Part shown: positions 1-9,888 of the stretch, one piece after another
Position numbering within the stretch: the first letter of the stretch is position 1
Layout: each line of letters opens with the position of its first letter
Assembly: GCA_032358165.1 (NCBI GenBank)
Contig: JAALGY010000023.1
Location: forward strand, 2,108,001-2,172,000
DNA length: 64,000 nt
Reading direction: 5' to 3'
Source: Diplosphaera chodatii
Taxonomy: Eukaryota; Chlorophyta; Trebouxiophyceae; Prasiolales; Stichococcaceae
Notes under the pieces: generated by a model
Told to the model about the DNA's origin: nothing
Seen by the model: only the letters and a program-made list of their open reading frames with translations
Database searches by the model: none
Made by a program: the position numbers and the translations under genes

Positions 1-16
1 CTCCGATCCAACACAC

Positions 17-895
17 TCAATCCCTGCCGTGTGAACAGTGCCATCTTTCAGGGTCACCTCCACCGTAGTCGCCGCCATCGTCACCGCCGCCAAGGGCGGA
101 GCCCAGCATGAGGCCTCCAAGGAGGCCCGCCCCACCGCCCATGAGGGCGCCCCGGCCCATGCCACCACCGCCACCGCCGCCGAACAGCCCCGCTTTGCGC
201 GGCGGCATGCCTGGAAGCAGAGACTCAGCTCGTCAAACACCACATGAACGGGCTGGCATAGCCCACGCTCGAGACAAGCGAGCACCGCATGCAGCAGGTG
301 TCATGGTGGCATGCTGCCAGTATCTCTGCCCCACACACGAACTGCTGTCAGTTCACATGTCCTGCTACCATGCAGAGCGGCGTCGTGCGGCAAATTGTCC
401 CCACGCCTTAGGTGCTGCAGCTGCAGGCAGGTGTTGCGCACCATACGGAGCTGCACCGGGGTATCCGGGTGGACCAAATCCTGGTGGCCCATACCCTGGC
501 TGGCCGTACCCCGGCTGCGCGTTGTAACTCTGCTGGCTGTAGCTTGGCTGCCCTGGCACCGGTTTTTGTCCCTCGTACTGCTGGTAGCCCGCCTGCTCGT
601 TGAAGCCCTGGTCTTGGTTGAAGGGACCAGCGGCTCCATAGCTCGGATATGATCCGGCCGGCTGCCCTGGAGATGTAGGAGATCAATGTTAGCACTGAAC
701 AGACTTCGATCACTCTGATCGGTGATGATCATTCACACCGCGCCTACACAGACAAATTATGTACAGCTTGTCCTCTGCCTCACCTTGCTGTTGGTTGTAC
801 CCATTCTGCTGGTACCCCGCACCACCTTGTTGTTGGTAAGGCTTCTGCCCAGGGTTGCCCATGCCGCCCGGCGGCTTACCTAAGCATTGACCCAT
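17..895 (-). CDS. Gly/Tyr/Gln-rich protein with possible N-terminal lipid anchor
   Basis: Three exons on the minus strand join in phase: 895-784, 666-442 and from 210 leftward. The first two introns have GTGAGG and GTGCGC donors and CCAG acceptors. The protein begins MGQCLGKPP; Gly2 with Cys4 resembles an N-myristoylation plus palmitoylation site. A Gln-rich stretch follows, then a Tyr/Pro/Gly repeat of the GYGQPGYGPPG kind, then a poly-Gly segment rich in Gly, Met and Leu. This layout resembles plant glycine-rich GPGYPP/A3-type proteins, whose role is not settled. The last exon either stops at 17-19 or splices near 50 (GGAG|GTGACC) to an exon outside the window, so the C-terminus may be incomplete. 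The function is unknown; a membrane-associated low-complexity protein is an inference. Confidence 0.6.
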
Positions 896-1613
896 GATCA
901 GAGCTGCGTGCTGTGCAGAACGAACTCCTGCTGCCCCGCCAGCTGCAGTGCGACGCAGTCTGCATGCAAACACGCGCATCAGCTCAAGTACTGGGACAAC
1001 ACAGCCAAATCTAGTGCTTGACCTTGAAGATACAGGTGTGTGCCGGTCCAGATATTCCATCTGCGCATGTCTCATCGCAAATGTGGCTGGAAGCTGACAG
1101 GAGTGTCATGGGCATCATTGCCAGCCTTGACGACACCAAGCATGCACCGCATGGCGTACCTAAGAGTAGCGCAGGTCCGTCTCAGAGATGCAGCCGCATT
1201 TGTTTGCTGCAGGCAAACATACGAGCGTGAATACGATTGTGCCATCCCACAGCGTGCAGTTGCATCGCAGCTGCGCAAGGTTGTTGAATTTGCATTCAGC
1301 AACCCTGTATTGAAACCGGGTTGATGCTGCAACTCAACTGGTTGCCTCGATGCCTTGCCTGCACAGTGCACCGCTGACACCAGTCCGGCGCTGACGAGCA
1401 ATTCCATTTGCTTTCCGGTGACCACTTTTGCTGATCAAAGCTGAGCTTGATGCTTTCGCATCTGTGCACATCCCCGATCTCATTGGCATCCGGTCGCCAA
1501 AGGCTGAGCAACCGTTGATCCGTTACACTGTGTTGTCAGGAACTAGGAGTGGCAAGGAGACCGACCGTGTTCCTTACACCCAGGAGCTCCTGCAACAGCT
1601 TGCATGCTGTAAC
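896..1613. other. Intergenic region, divergent promoters
   Basis: This lies between the start of the Gly-rich gene (-) and the first recognised NUP88 exon (+). Open frames on both strands are short and resemble nothing I know. It probably holds both promoters and the NUP88 5' UTR. An upstream NUP88 exon cannot be excluded. Confidence 0.4.
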
Positions 1614-4600
1614 ATGCAACGCCATGCCGGCCTGCAGCGGCTGTGCGAGGGCTCTGGCCTGATTGCTTCCAGCCAAGGACGACGAGAATCGCCGCTGCTG
1701 GCTTACGATGGACATGGGCTCCTGTGAGACCTTGAGATACAACCCTTCAAGCATGTGCTACATGTGCAAACTGAAGTTTCACAAAGGTCCCTGGATGATT
1801 GGCGCACTCAGACCATCAAACAAAGTGCAGATATGTGTATGATGGGGAACGTGAACTACGGTCCGTCAGCGTGCGTGAGCAGCTGCTGGCTGATGCGGAT
1901 CAGGTGACCTGCTGTGTGCACTGCTCCGCTGTGCACACTCCAGTCCTCAGAATGCGGCCGTGTGGCAGACATACCGCCTTCGTGCCACACTCGCAGCAAT
2001 CTGAGGCCGAGCACAGCAGCACACATCAGCAGCAGTCGCACGTGCTGCGGCCACAGCCTGCGCTGCCATGTGCGGCGGAGCGCCTGCACATCAACCGCGC
2101 AGGAACCTATGCGCTTTTGTACGGCCACACAGCCAGCGATGAGGTCTGCTAGTGTCCACCGGTCTGTACACATGCCTGTTGAACGTAGCCCGACATCGTT
2201 TGTCCCTGACATCTCTCTTTGTGTTTCTGACACCGTGGAGGCTGCTGCTCAGGAGGATGGACTGCCAGCACTCCACGTGATCAGCCTCATGCAGCGGGAC
2301 GATGACGACATGGCGCTGCCGCTGGAGGATGTGCAGCTGATCGACCGCCCAGGGCTACGGTTGCTGCAGGCGTCCTGGCACCCCAGCAGCGATGTGCACT
2401 TTGCTGTGCTGGCCTCGGACAACGTCTTCCGGCTGTACCACATTGACGATCTGTCATCCCCGGTGAGCAAAAGAGAGCCATCGATGAGGGTGGTCGGTAT
2501 GCACACTCTGTCGCCTGGTCATCATCAGCTGAATACTCCTCCACTGCATTGTGTCGCAGGAGCAGCAAGTGGAGCTGCGGCTCAGGGAACGGCAGCCGCT
2601 GGGGCTCACAGACATGGAGGGCAGCCAGGCGGTTGCCTTTGCCTTTGGCTCTCTGCACATGTGGTGCGGCAGGGTCCTGCACCAGAATGGGTCACTTCTG
2701 GCTTCGGTCTTCCAAAACTCCAACGAGCTGTAACACGTCGGACATCGTAGGTCTACCTTGCATGCAGGGATCGCTTCTCAGTGTTCTTCGCGTGTGCAGA
2801 CGGCAAGACCTTCGTGCTGGTGCCCTTTGTGCCTTTTGGTGAGTGTGCTCCTGGCTCTTCTAGCTCACCCTGTTGCATGGCTCTCAGCATCTGCATCGCC
2901 ATTACCATCTCACCGGCTGCGCAGGGTGTGCGCTGCCAATGGGTGCGCTGCGCAGGCTGCATGCGCACACGGAGGTCATGGATGATGCAGCTGACCGCAG
3001 CTGTACCCGCGCCTGGCTGCAGCGGGTGTGACGGCCTCCCATCTTGCTTGCTCCTGTGTGTGATGTGACGGCGCCACGTGTTTGCGCATGCCCACCACTG
3101 GCTGAGGCTCAGCAACCTGCAGCTCAAGTCGCACAGTTCAGCAGGATGCTGTAGTGCGGGACACAGCAATGTCTGATGTCATGTGCATACTCGTGGTGTC
3201 ACTGCACCAGGCGTTTCCTGCTTCGCTCGATGGGGATGGCAGCGCCAGTGCCGCACTTGACAGCGTCGCATGCTGCCCAGCGGCGCTGGATGAGCATGCG
3301 CCAGCACTGCAGGCACGCTGCTGTCAGCTACGGTGCTCAATGAGGTTAAGCTCCAGCAGGTGTTTAGGCTTACATAGTGTGCAGCTAAGGAGCGCAGTAT
3401 GCAACCTGTGCAGGGGCCGCTGCCGGTGGAGTCACCCGGCGATGAGGCGCACTCCAGTTTGCTCGACCTTTTGGAGGGAGATGATGACGTGGTCACCTGC
3501 GCAAACCTGGGGTGGGCCACATCCCAGCCCTGCTGCCACTGCTGCGCCTGCAGGAGGGACGTTGCTCTGGTACTGCATGATTGCAAAAACTTTTCCCAGG
3601 TAAATGCAAGCCCAAACCTTACACGCGTGCCGCGCGCTCACTTCCCATCTGTCCGGATTGCAGGTGTCATGGCGCCGTGTGCTGCCTTGCAGTTGGCACA
3701 GCCGGCAGCGCAGTGGCTTTGGCAGTGTGTGCTGACGCTTTGCAGCCTCGCTGGGCACCACAGCCGCCACAGGTTGGGTTGTCATGAACTGCGCAATCCT
3801 GCAAAACACTGATGCGTCTGTCTGACCCAAAACGCATCTCCTGTTGACATGTAGAACGTGTGAGCTTGTCGTCTTCATTTACCCTCAGGCGCACCTGGAC
3901 GGCAGTGGTGGGATTATGCGGGTCCGTCAGCAGGCTGCTCGCTGTGCAGCTGACACGCCACGCCTGCTGCTCATCGATGTTGTGCTACTGCAGGTCTGTG
4001 TGCACCTTTGCAGTACGCTGTTACTTGGGCTTGGTGCAGCACGATGCTGTGGTCAACCACGCATTGCAACAGATGCATGACTAGGCTGTACGTGAAGTGG
4101 ACAAGCCATGAGGACGATGCATGTGCTGCTGTTGCAGAATGAGGACAGTGGGGCGCAAGCGGCCATAAGCGTCCAGCTGCTACCATCGCCTGCAGAGTCA
4201 GACAGCCTGTATGTTGCAACCACTGGTGGTGAGACACCTCTCCTGGATGGCTGAGTTGTATCCACGCCATGCCTAGTAGATCACGCTAAGAGACACGCCT
4301 GGTTACACCTGGCTTCGCATTTATGCGTTGCCTTTCCAGCCCAACGTGAATAGTCCCTCGAGCATGACAGGCTGTACTTGACAGCAGGCCTTGTTGCCCT
4401 TCGACTGCCTTGGCTGCCGCGCGTCGCGGCACTTGCAAGCATGCCGGAGGCGGACAGCAGCGACAGGTCACCGCTCCCACCCACAACTGTGCAGGAGCTC
4501 TGCAAGGGCAGCTCGTGCGCCACAGGTGTGGCCTGGGGTTACACGCATAGCTCAGTGGACTCGCGCCAGCATTTTGACATAATGCCTGACTGGTGGCATC

Positions 4601-6137
4601 ACCAATCCGGTTGTGGGTGAGCATGCAGGGGCGTGCGTGGTGGGCGACGCGCTGCTGGGCACTGCAGTGGTGGCGTGCGATGCAGATGGCGCAGTGCAGT
4701 GCATGATGCCGGCTGCCAAGCCCGCTGAGCCGTTGCAGGGCCAGCAGCACAGCCGTGCCGCTCCCGCAGCCGCAAGAAACCCTGCCACTCCCATGGACGA
4801 CCCTGAGCTGGTATGTATGAGCTCTGGCAGCACATGTGCAGGCTCGTCACCAGCGGCATTCTTCGTGCTGCAGTTGTCGTATCGACATGCTGCCGATGTT
4901 CAACCACATATATGAGGGTGCACGTGTACTGTGCGATTGTGCAGGGAACTCACCTTTAAGCAATTGCTGCTGTACAGGAGTCCACGTTGGCCCAGCGATT
5001 CGGGCAGCTGTTGCGCCAACCGGATGCCAGCGGCATAGCCCCACCTGGCCCGCAATACTCTGGCACAGCTGATGGCCAGCGTGCCTTGGCAGACGCAGTG
5101 GCAGCACTGCGTAAACGATATGTGGAATTCGCGCATACTGCGCACCACGACCTGCTGCAGGTAAAGGAGCATGAAGCACCCTGAGCACTTGGTCATGTGC
5201 CACCTCAGTAAAAACCTGGCCTACCCTCCAGCAGTTGGTCACAGCATCCTCCTAGTGATCTGACCGTGTCATCACCATTGCCATGCAGCATGCCAAACGG
5301 TTGCAGGGCAATGCAGCTGATCAGGAGCACCAGCTGGCGATGCTGCAGCGCCAAGCAGCGCACCTAGCGGAGACAGCCAAAGCGCAGGAGCAGCAGCTGG
5401 AGCGGTGTGCTGACGCAGAATGTTGCATTGCCCGCTGACAGTGCCAGACGAACTGTTGTCTGATGCCGATCATGATCATACAGTGGCGAAGCTGTAGTGC
5501 TACAGCGTGCAAGACGACCTGCTTCCGGCACCTCCAGATGTGTGGTTTCCCTGCCGGCTGCAGCGCGGCGGAGCTGCACCGCAACCTGGACGCGCGCTTC
5601 CAGCTGCTGGCCTCTCTGCACTGGTCGCTGCCGCAGCCGATGAGCACTGCGGAGAGCGCCTTCTCAGCCAGCGACCTGCCGGCTCTCGAGCGCATTGCTG
5701 CCGATCTGAAGCGCAAGTGCCAGGTGGGTGCTCTGGTGGGCTACCTCTGGCCGCATCTTCAGCGGTGTATAAGGCAGCCATGCCGGTAAACGTGTTGTCA
5801 GGCCAAGCAGACGCGGCTGCAACAACGAGCCAGTGTTACTGCAGGATGCAGCTGGCCGCGTGGACATACTGCAGGACGCACCAGCGCAGCCAGTGGCGAG
5901 TACATTGCAGCAGGCGGCAGTCTTGCCACCAGCGCAGGTGGATGTAATACCACAGTAGCTGATTTGCACGCCTGCTAATCTGCACACAGTAGTTGCAATT
6001 CATGCTGCTGCTGATGATGTTGTCGATGGTTCCAGGTGCGGCGTGTGCGAGAAGCACTGGCTGACCAGGCTGCAGTGCTGGCAGCCAACCGCGCCAAGGC
6101 GCATGCATTGACAGACTGCCTGGCAGCCGAGCTCTGA
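1614..6137 (+). CDS. NUP88: Nucleoporin NUP88 (plant MOS7 type)
   Basis: This is a many-exon gene for the nuclear-pore protein NUP88, which helps anchor nuclear export components at the pore. Exon 1 (1614-1723) ends LLAYDGHGLL and joins in phase to exon 2 (1831-1903, VYDGERELRSVSV), matching the start of the plant propeller. Diagnostic pieces follow: SWHPSSDVHFAVLASDNVFRLY (2374-2440), HMW|DRFSVFFACADG across a GTGCGG..TGCAG intron (2663/2768), then VPFVPFG (to 2838) and ALQ|GPLPVE. The coiled-coil C-terminal half begins near 4980 with RYVEFAHTAHHDLLQ, followed by Gln/Ala/Leu-rich helices. The last exon reads QVRREVREAL-like helix and ends DCLAAEL at 6137. The start at 1614 is the only in-frame ATG close to the homologous region and is less certain than the rest. 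Confidence 0.85.
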
Positions 6138-6271
6138 CCTTGGGCAGCAGGACTGCAAACTCCAGCCTGGTGCATGTGCTGTTCATGCAAGCGGTCGCAC
6201 ATGTTGGCTGTATGTTATGAACTAAGCCACATGTGCAGTTTTCCTTGCCGGGATGGGGGATCACAAGTTTT

Positions 6272-6276
6272 TGTAA
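6272..6276 (+). terminator. Candidate TGTAA poly(A) signal of NUP88
   Basis: TGTAA lies 135 nt after the NUP88 stop. This pentamer is the usual green-algal polyadenylation signal; the assignment is by position and motif only. Confidence 0.4.
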
Positions 6277-6546
6277 TCAGTTTATGAGGGTGTGTCCAGG
6301 TCGAGATGGTGTTGAGAGGGCTCACAGCGATTGATGTTTCATGAACTCAGCAGTGTGTCTGGAGCAGATTTGTCAGACTGGCTTTGTGTCTTTTCCAAGT
6401 GTTGAAGAAGGCACAAGTGGTCGCGCAATTGATTTGGCGAGACTCAAGTGCAAGTGTTACAACCAGCCGCCGGCTTCGCCGTGGGCATGCACCTCGACCA
6501 AACGAAACGTGAACCTGCCTGTTCGATACAGCCGAATAGACCACTG

Positions 6547-6551
6547 TTACA
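6547..6551 (-). terminator. Candidate TGTAA poly(A) signal of RBCS
   Basis: TTACA on the plus strand reads TGTAA on the minus strand, 237 nt after the RBCS stop. A second copy is near 6456. The rest of 6138-6787 holds the two 3' UTRs of a convergent gene pair and no recognisable gene. Confidence 0.35.
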
Positions 6552-6787
6552 GTGTTTGAAGGCCCGCCGCCGCACTCAAGGAACCAGCAAAACCCTTGAG
6601 CGAGTGCGGGGTCTTCACAGAGCATTGGACACAACAAGCGTCCTCCGCCCTCCCCACTGTCCGCTGCCGAGAGCAATGGCCCTACAAAGTGTTGCTCTCC
6701 TCACCCTCAACATCCTCGCTTCCAAGCCGACTGCCTCCGCTGTCAATGGTCGGAACTGTTCTTCATGAAAGCTGGGTGGTGGTCCGC

Positions 6788-7351
6788 TTACACGGAGCGC
6801 TCATCAGGGGCCTTGAACTCGCTGGCACCCCTCGGGCGGTGCACCAGGAAGCCGGCGCACTGAACCTGGCGGACGTTGTCGAAGGCGACAATGCGAATGT
6901 AGGAGGCGGGGAAGGCATCCTCGCACGCGCGGATCTCCTTCAGCACCTGGCTGGGGTCAGTGCAGCCGAACATGGGCAGCTTCCACATCGTCCAGTACCG
7001 GTTGTCATAGTAGCCCGGCTCGCCGGTGCCGAAGCGGATGTTTGCGACGTCCTTCACGTACGCCTGCTCAGCCTCAGCGAACTCCAGGGTGGGGATGAAG
7101 CCGTTGTTCACGATGTAGTCGACCTGCTTGGCGATCTCCTCGTCGGACAGGGGCGGCAGGAACGAGAAGGTCTCGAAGAACTTGTTGTCCAGGGGGGTCC
7201 ACACCTGCATGGCCTTCACGGAGGCGCCGTTGCTCACGGTGCGGGCCTGGAAGCTCGCGCTGCGGGCAGCCGGGCGCTGCAGGGACGCGCGGGTCACGCG
7301 CGGGGCCTGCGCCACCACCGGCACGACGTTCATGGACATAGCGGTCTGCAT
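6788..7351 (-). CDS. RBCS: Rubisco small subunit precursor
   Basis: A single uninterrupted 187-codon frame encodes the nuclear small subunit of Rubisco. The first 47 residues, rich in Ala, Arg, Ser and Val and lacking acidic residues, are a chloroplast transit peptide. The mature chain then starts [10 protein letters not shown] and is 140 residues, the same length as in Chlamydomonas. Conserved blocks include [31 protein letters not shown] (with the long green-algal loop before it), VAFDN and the C-terminal RSV. I chose the ATG at 7351 because the upstream in-frame extension lacks an ATG. The gene has no intron, although its neighbours are intron-rich and Chlamydomonas RBCS genes have introns. 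In mature numbering, helix A keeps Asp23 and Glu24, and helix B has Ser87, Leu90, Lys91 and Arg94. A GATAAG motif (7493-7498) lies in the upstream region. Confidence 0.98.
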   Translation of the reverse strand: MQTAMSMNVVPVVAQAPRVTRASLQRPAARSASFQARTVSNGASVKAMQVWTPLDNKFFETFSFLPPLSDEEIAKQVDYIVNNGFIPTLEFAEAEQAYVKDVANIRFGTGEPGYYDNRYWTMWKLPMFGCTDPSQVLKEIRACEDAFPASYIRIVAFDNVRQVQCAGFLVHRPRGASEFKAPDERSV

Positions 7352-8270
7352 GGCGGCTGGCTGTGGATCTGAAGGACGCGCGACTGAGCAGGGGTGCTCG
7401 TGCTCGTGCTGCGTGGGGAGGTGCAAAGACGGCAGAGAGTGGGCAGGACGGCGGAGCGGCAGGCTATGAGGCTGAGAATAAACCCTAAAGGCGATAAGGA
7501 GAGAGTTCACTCGCCACTCGATGTTATGTGGTCACCCTGATGGGCACCTGCTCGATAGGCGTTTCCGGTTGGGTGTGCCCCGCCAACGGGGCAGACACTG
7601 AAGGGCAAGCAGGGCATGAGGAATGATGATGACGGGGCGCCGAGCCCAAGGGGTTTGTGCAGGGGGCCACACACGGTGAACGCTCGTAGACCACGCAGGT
7701 TGCACTATGTTGTCTTGACCGCCCGTGCGAAAAAACAACAACACGTGTGAGATCGTCAGCTGTGTATCCTACAAGCTGTGCATTGGCATTTGCCGTGTAC
7801 TGCGCCCTGCTAAGGGGTCTCCTGCCCAGTCATGGCACTGGTGCAGTCCCTTCCACAGCAACTGAGCCGCCAACATACAGGCCAGCAAAGCATCAACATC
7901 GTGCATGTGCATCGCATCAAGCCGCAGTCGCACGCTCCGGTGTTTCAGCAGCGGCGGGCCCTCAGGTTCGTTGCTGTGCACTCCCGTCCACTGAGACAGT
8001 TTGGCACCGGGGAATACGAAGTCCTGATCAAACCTGTTGTGCAAGTCCTCAGCCTCGTGACAACACCATTGGTGGGCACTTGCGGGGTGGGCATCACCTG
8101 CGAACACTGCTGCACCTGCTAGTTTGGCATCCTGTACTGTTTCCTGGCAGGGTCACTGCCGAAGATGTTGATGAGTAGATCAACGGCATGCTGCCTGTCT
8201 CCAACTCAATCAATAATGCTACTGCACTTAGCATCCTCATGTCTCACGCTGCCGCCTGTGTTTGCAGGCA
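7352..8270. other. Upstream region of RBCS (-) and thioredoxin-like gene (+)
   Basis: This segment holds the RBCS 5' UTR and promoter and, on the plus strand, probably the first exon of the thioredoxin-like gene. An open stretch from the ATG at 7832, MALVQSLPQQLSRQ, is rich in Gln, Arg and Val and could be part of a transit peptide. I could not join it in phase to the next exon. Confidence 0.35.
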
Positions 8271-9337
8271 GCCCACGGGGCGTCTCGTGTGTGCTGCCGG
8301 CAAAGCTGTGGATGTCAGGAACCCCTGGTGGGATAAAAACAATGCTTCGAACATGAAGAGCATCCACAGCGTTGACGAGTTCATCAGAGAGCTGGTGCGC
8401 GGCACATGCGGTCGGTTTGATCGATGTTTGCATGTGGCTGTTGCCGTCGCTTCCAGTGCCCATATTGTGATGTCTCATCCGTGATCTGATAGTTATGTGT
8501 GCCTTGCTGCAGTCTCAGGCGCGCGATCAGCTGGTGGTTGTGGACTTCTTCGCTCAATGGTGCCGAGCTTCACAGTTTCCACCTGTGTTGCGATCATTGC
8601 CAACTCTGAAGAAGGCGGCAAACTGCACCAGCTGACAATGACCGGCGCCACTGAACTTCCATGCTTAGGTGCGGCAGCTGCAAGGCGCTCCACCCGAAGC
8701 TATGCCAGCTCGCCTCGGACAACCCGGACATGCTGATGCTGAAGGTCGAGTTCGACAGCAACAAGGCCTTGGCCAAGGCGCTGGGCGTCAAGGTGCGGCT
8801 CTGGCACGGGAGCATGCACCTTTTGAACTCGTGGCATGCGAAATGAGTTTCCAACACGTCTGAATCAATCAGTACACCAGCCTTCTCTCGTCACTTCACA
8901 GCTGTGTCACACGACGCGTGCAGGTGCTGCCTTTCTTCCAGTTCTACCGCGGCGCAGAGGGCCGCGTGGCAGCCTTCTCAGCCAGCGTGGCCAAGGTGCA
9001 GCGCCTGCGCGACGCGCTCAGCCAGCACAGCTCGCCCTACTGCAGCCTCGGCAACAGCCCAGTCATCTCTGAGCTGTCCAGCCTGCTCAGCGTTGATGCG
9101 GTGAGGCTGCTGAGTGGACTGCTGACAGGCCATGTCAGAGCGTGAACACACCAGTGATGCTACAAAGGCAGCGTCCTCATGTGTTTTGTAGTCGTGGTCC
9201 ATGTGTGTCCACTACAAGCTGGGGAGTCCTCACGTTGCGCTCCTTTGAGATGCTGACCACCGCATGTGCTGCAGGATGGCCGTGTGGTGCCAGGACCGCA
9301 GGCGCAGCAGCAGAATGCGCAGGCAGTGCCAGCGTAG
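8271..9337 (+). CDS. Plastid atypical thioredoxin (ACHT / thioredoxin-like 1)
   Basis: Four exons are recognisable. The first starts after the TGCAG at 8270 and includes NPWWDKNNASNMKSIHS, the conserved lead-in of ACHT thioredoxins. The next carries DQLVVVDFFAQ, and an intron (GTGCCG to TTAG, acceptor at 8668) splits the active site so that Trp is completed by the next exon, giving WCGSC. This is the atypical ACHT redox centre, with cysteines at 8670 and 8676. KALHPKLCQLA, LMLKVEFD and VKVLPFFQFYRGAEG follow, then a short tail ending AQAVPA at 9337. In Arabidopsis, ACHT proteins pass oxidation from 2-Cys peroxiredoxin to targets such as AGPase in chloroplasts. The N-terminal transit-peptide exon is unresolved. 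Confidence 0.85.
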
Positions 9338-9888
9338 TCAGCATGTACATCATGGATTGTAGTCGGGGTGTTTTGAGAGGTGTGCGAATCGGAGACTCGT
9401 CTCTTGTCTCGGCCAACGACTGCCCGAGGGTCTGTGTGTGTGCAAAGGGCAGCTTCTTTACCGATTTCAGGACCCAGAACCCTTATCATACTGTGTGGAG
9501 TGGTGGCTGGAGGTGCTGTTCAGTCCCTGATGAGTTCACGTTCAGTTTTGATCGGAATTGCTTGACACATTGGTGTCACCGGTGACATGGTACTGAAGCA
9601 GCAGGTGTAGCTACACGACCAACAGCTGCTTGGATATGATGCCAGCACTGCCAGCCTCCAGAGGCCAGGAAAGAACAGACTGTACTGAGCCAAGAGACAG
9701 GGCCGCACAGGTCCTTTGGAAGCAACTAGCACGTCTGTGGGTAGGCTGATCAGCAAAACAAGGCGTGGAGTACGTATTGTGTACGGTGCAATATGCACCT
9801 CTGAAGGTTCTGTGCCAATTGTTCCGCACAAACAATGCAACGAGGGTTCTCCACCATAACGGCCAGCTCTCTTGACGCCTGGCGATGT
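9338..9888. other. Convergent 3' region
   Basis: This lies between the stops of the thioredoxin-like gene (+) and the H3K36 methyltransferase (-). I see no gene here; it should hold both 3' UTRs. Confidence 0.5.

Noticed and set aside
6596..7372. 258-codon plus-strand frame over RBCS
   Set aside because: It is the exact antisense of the RBCS coding region, rich in Gly/Val/His from the biased codons of RBCS.
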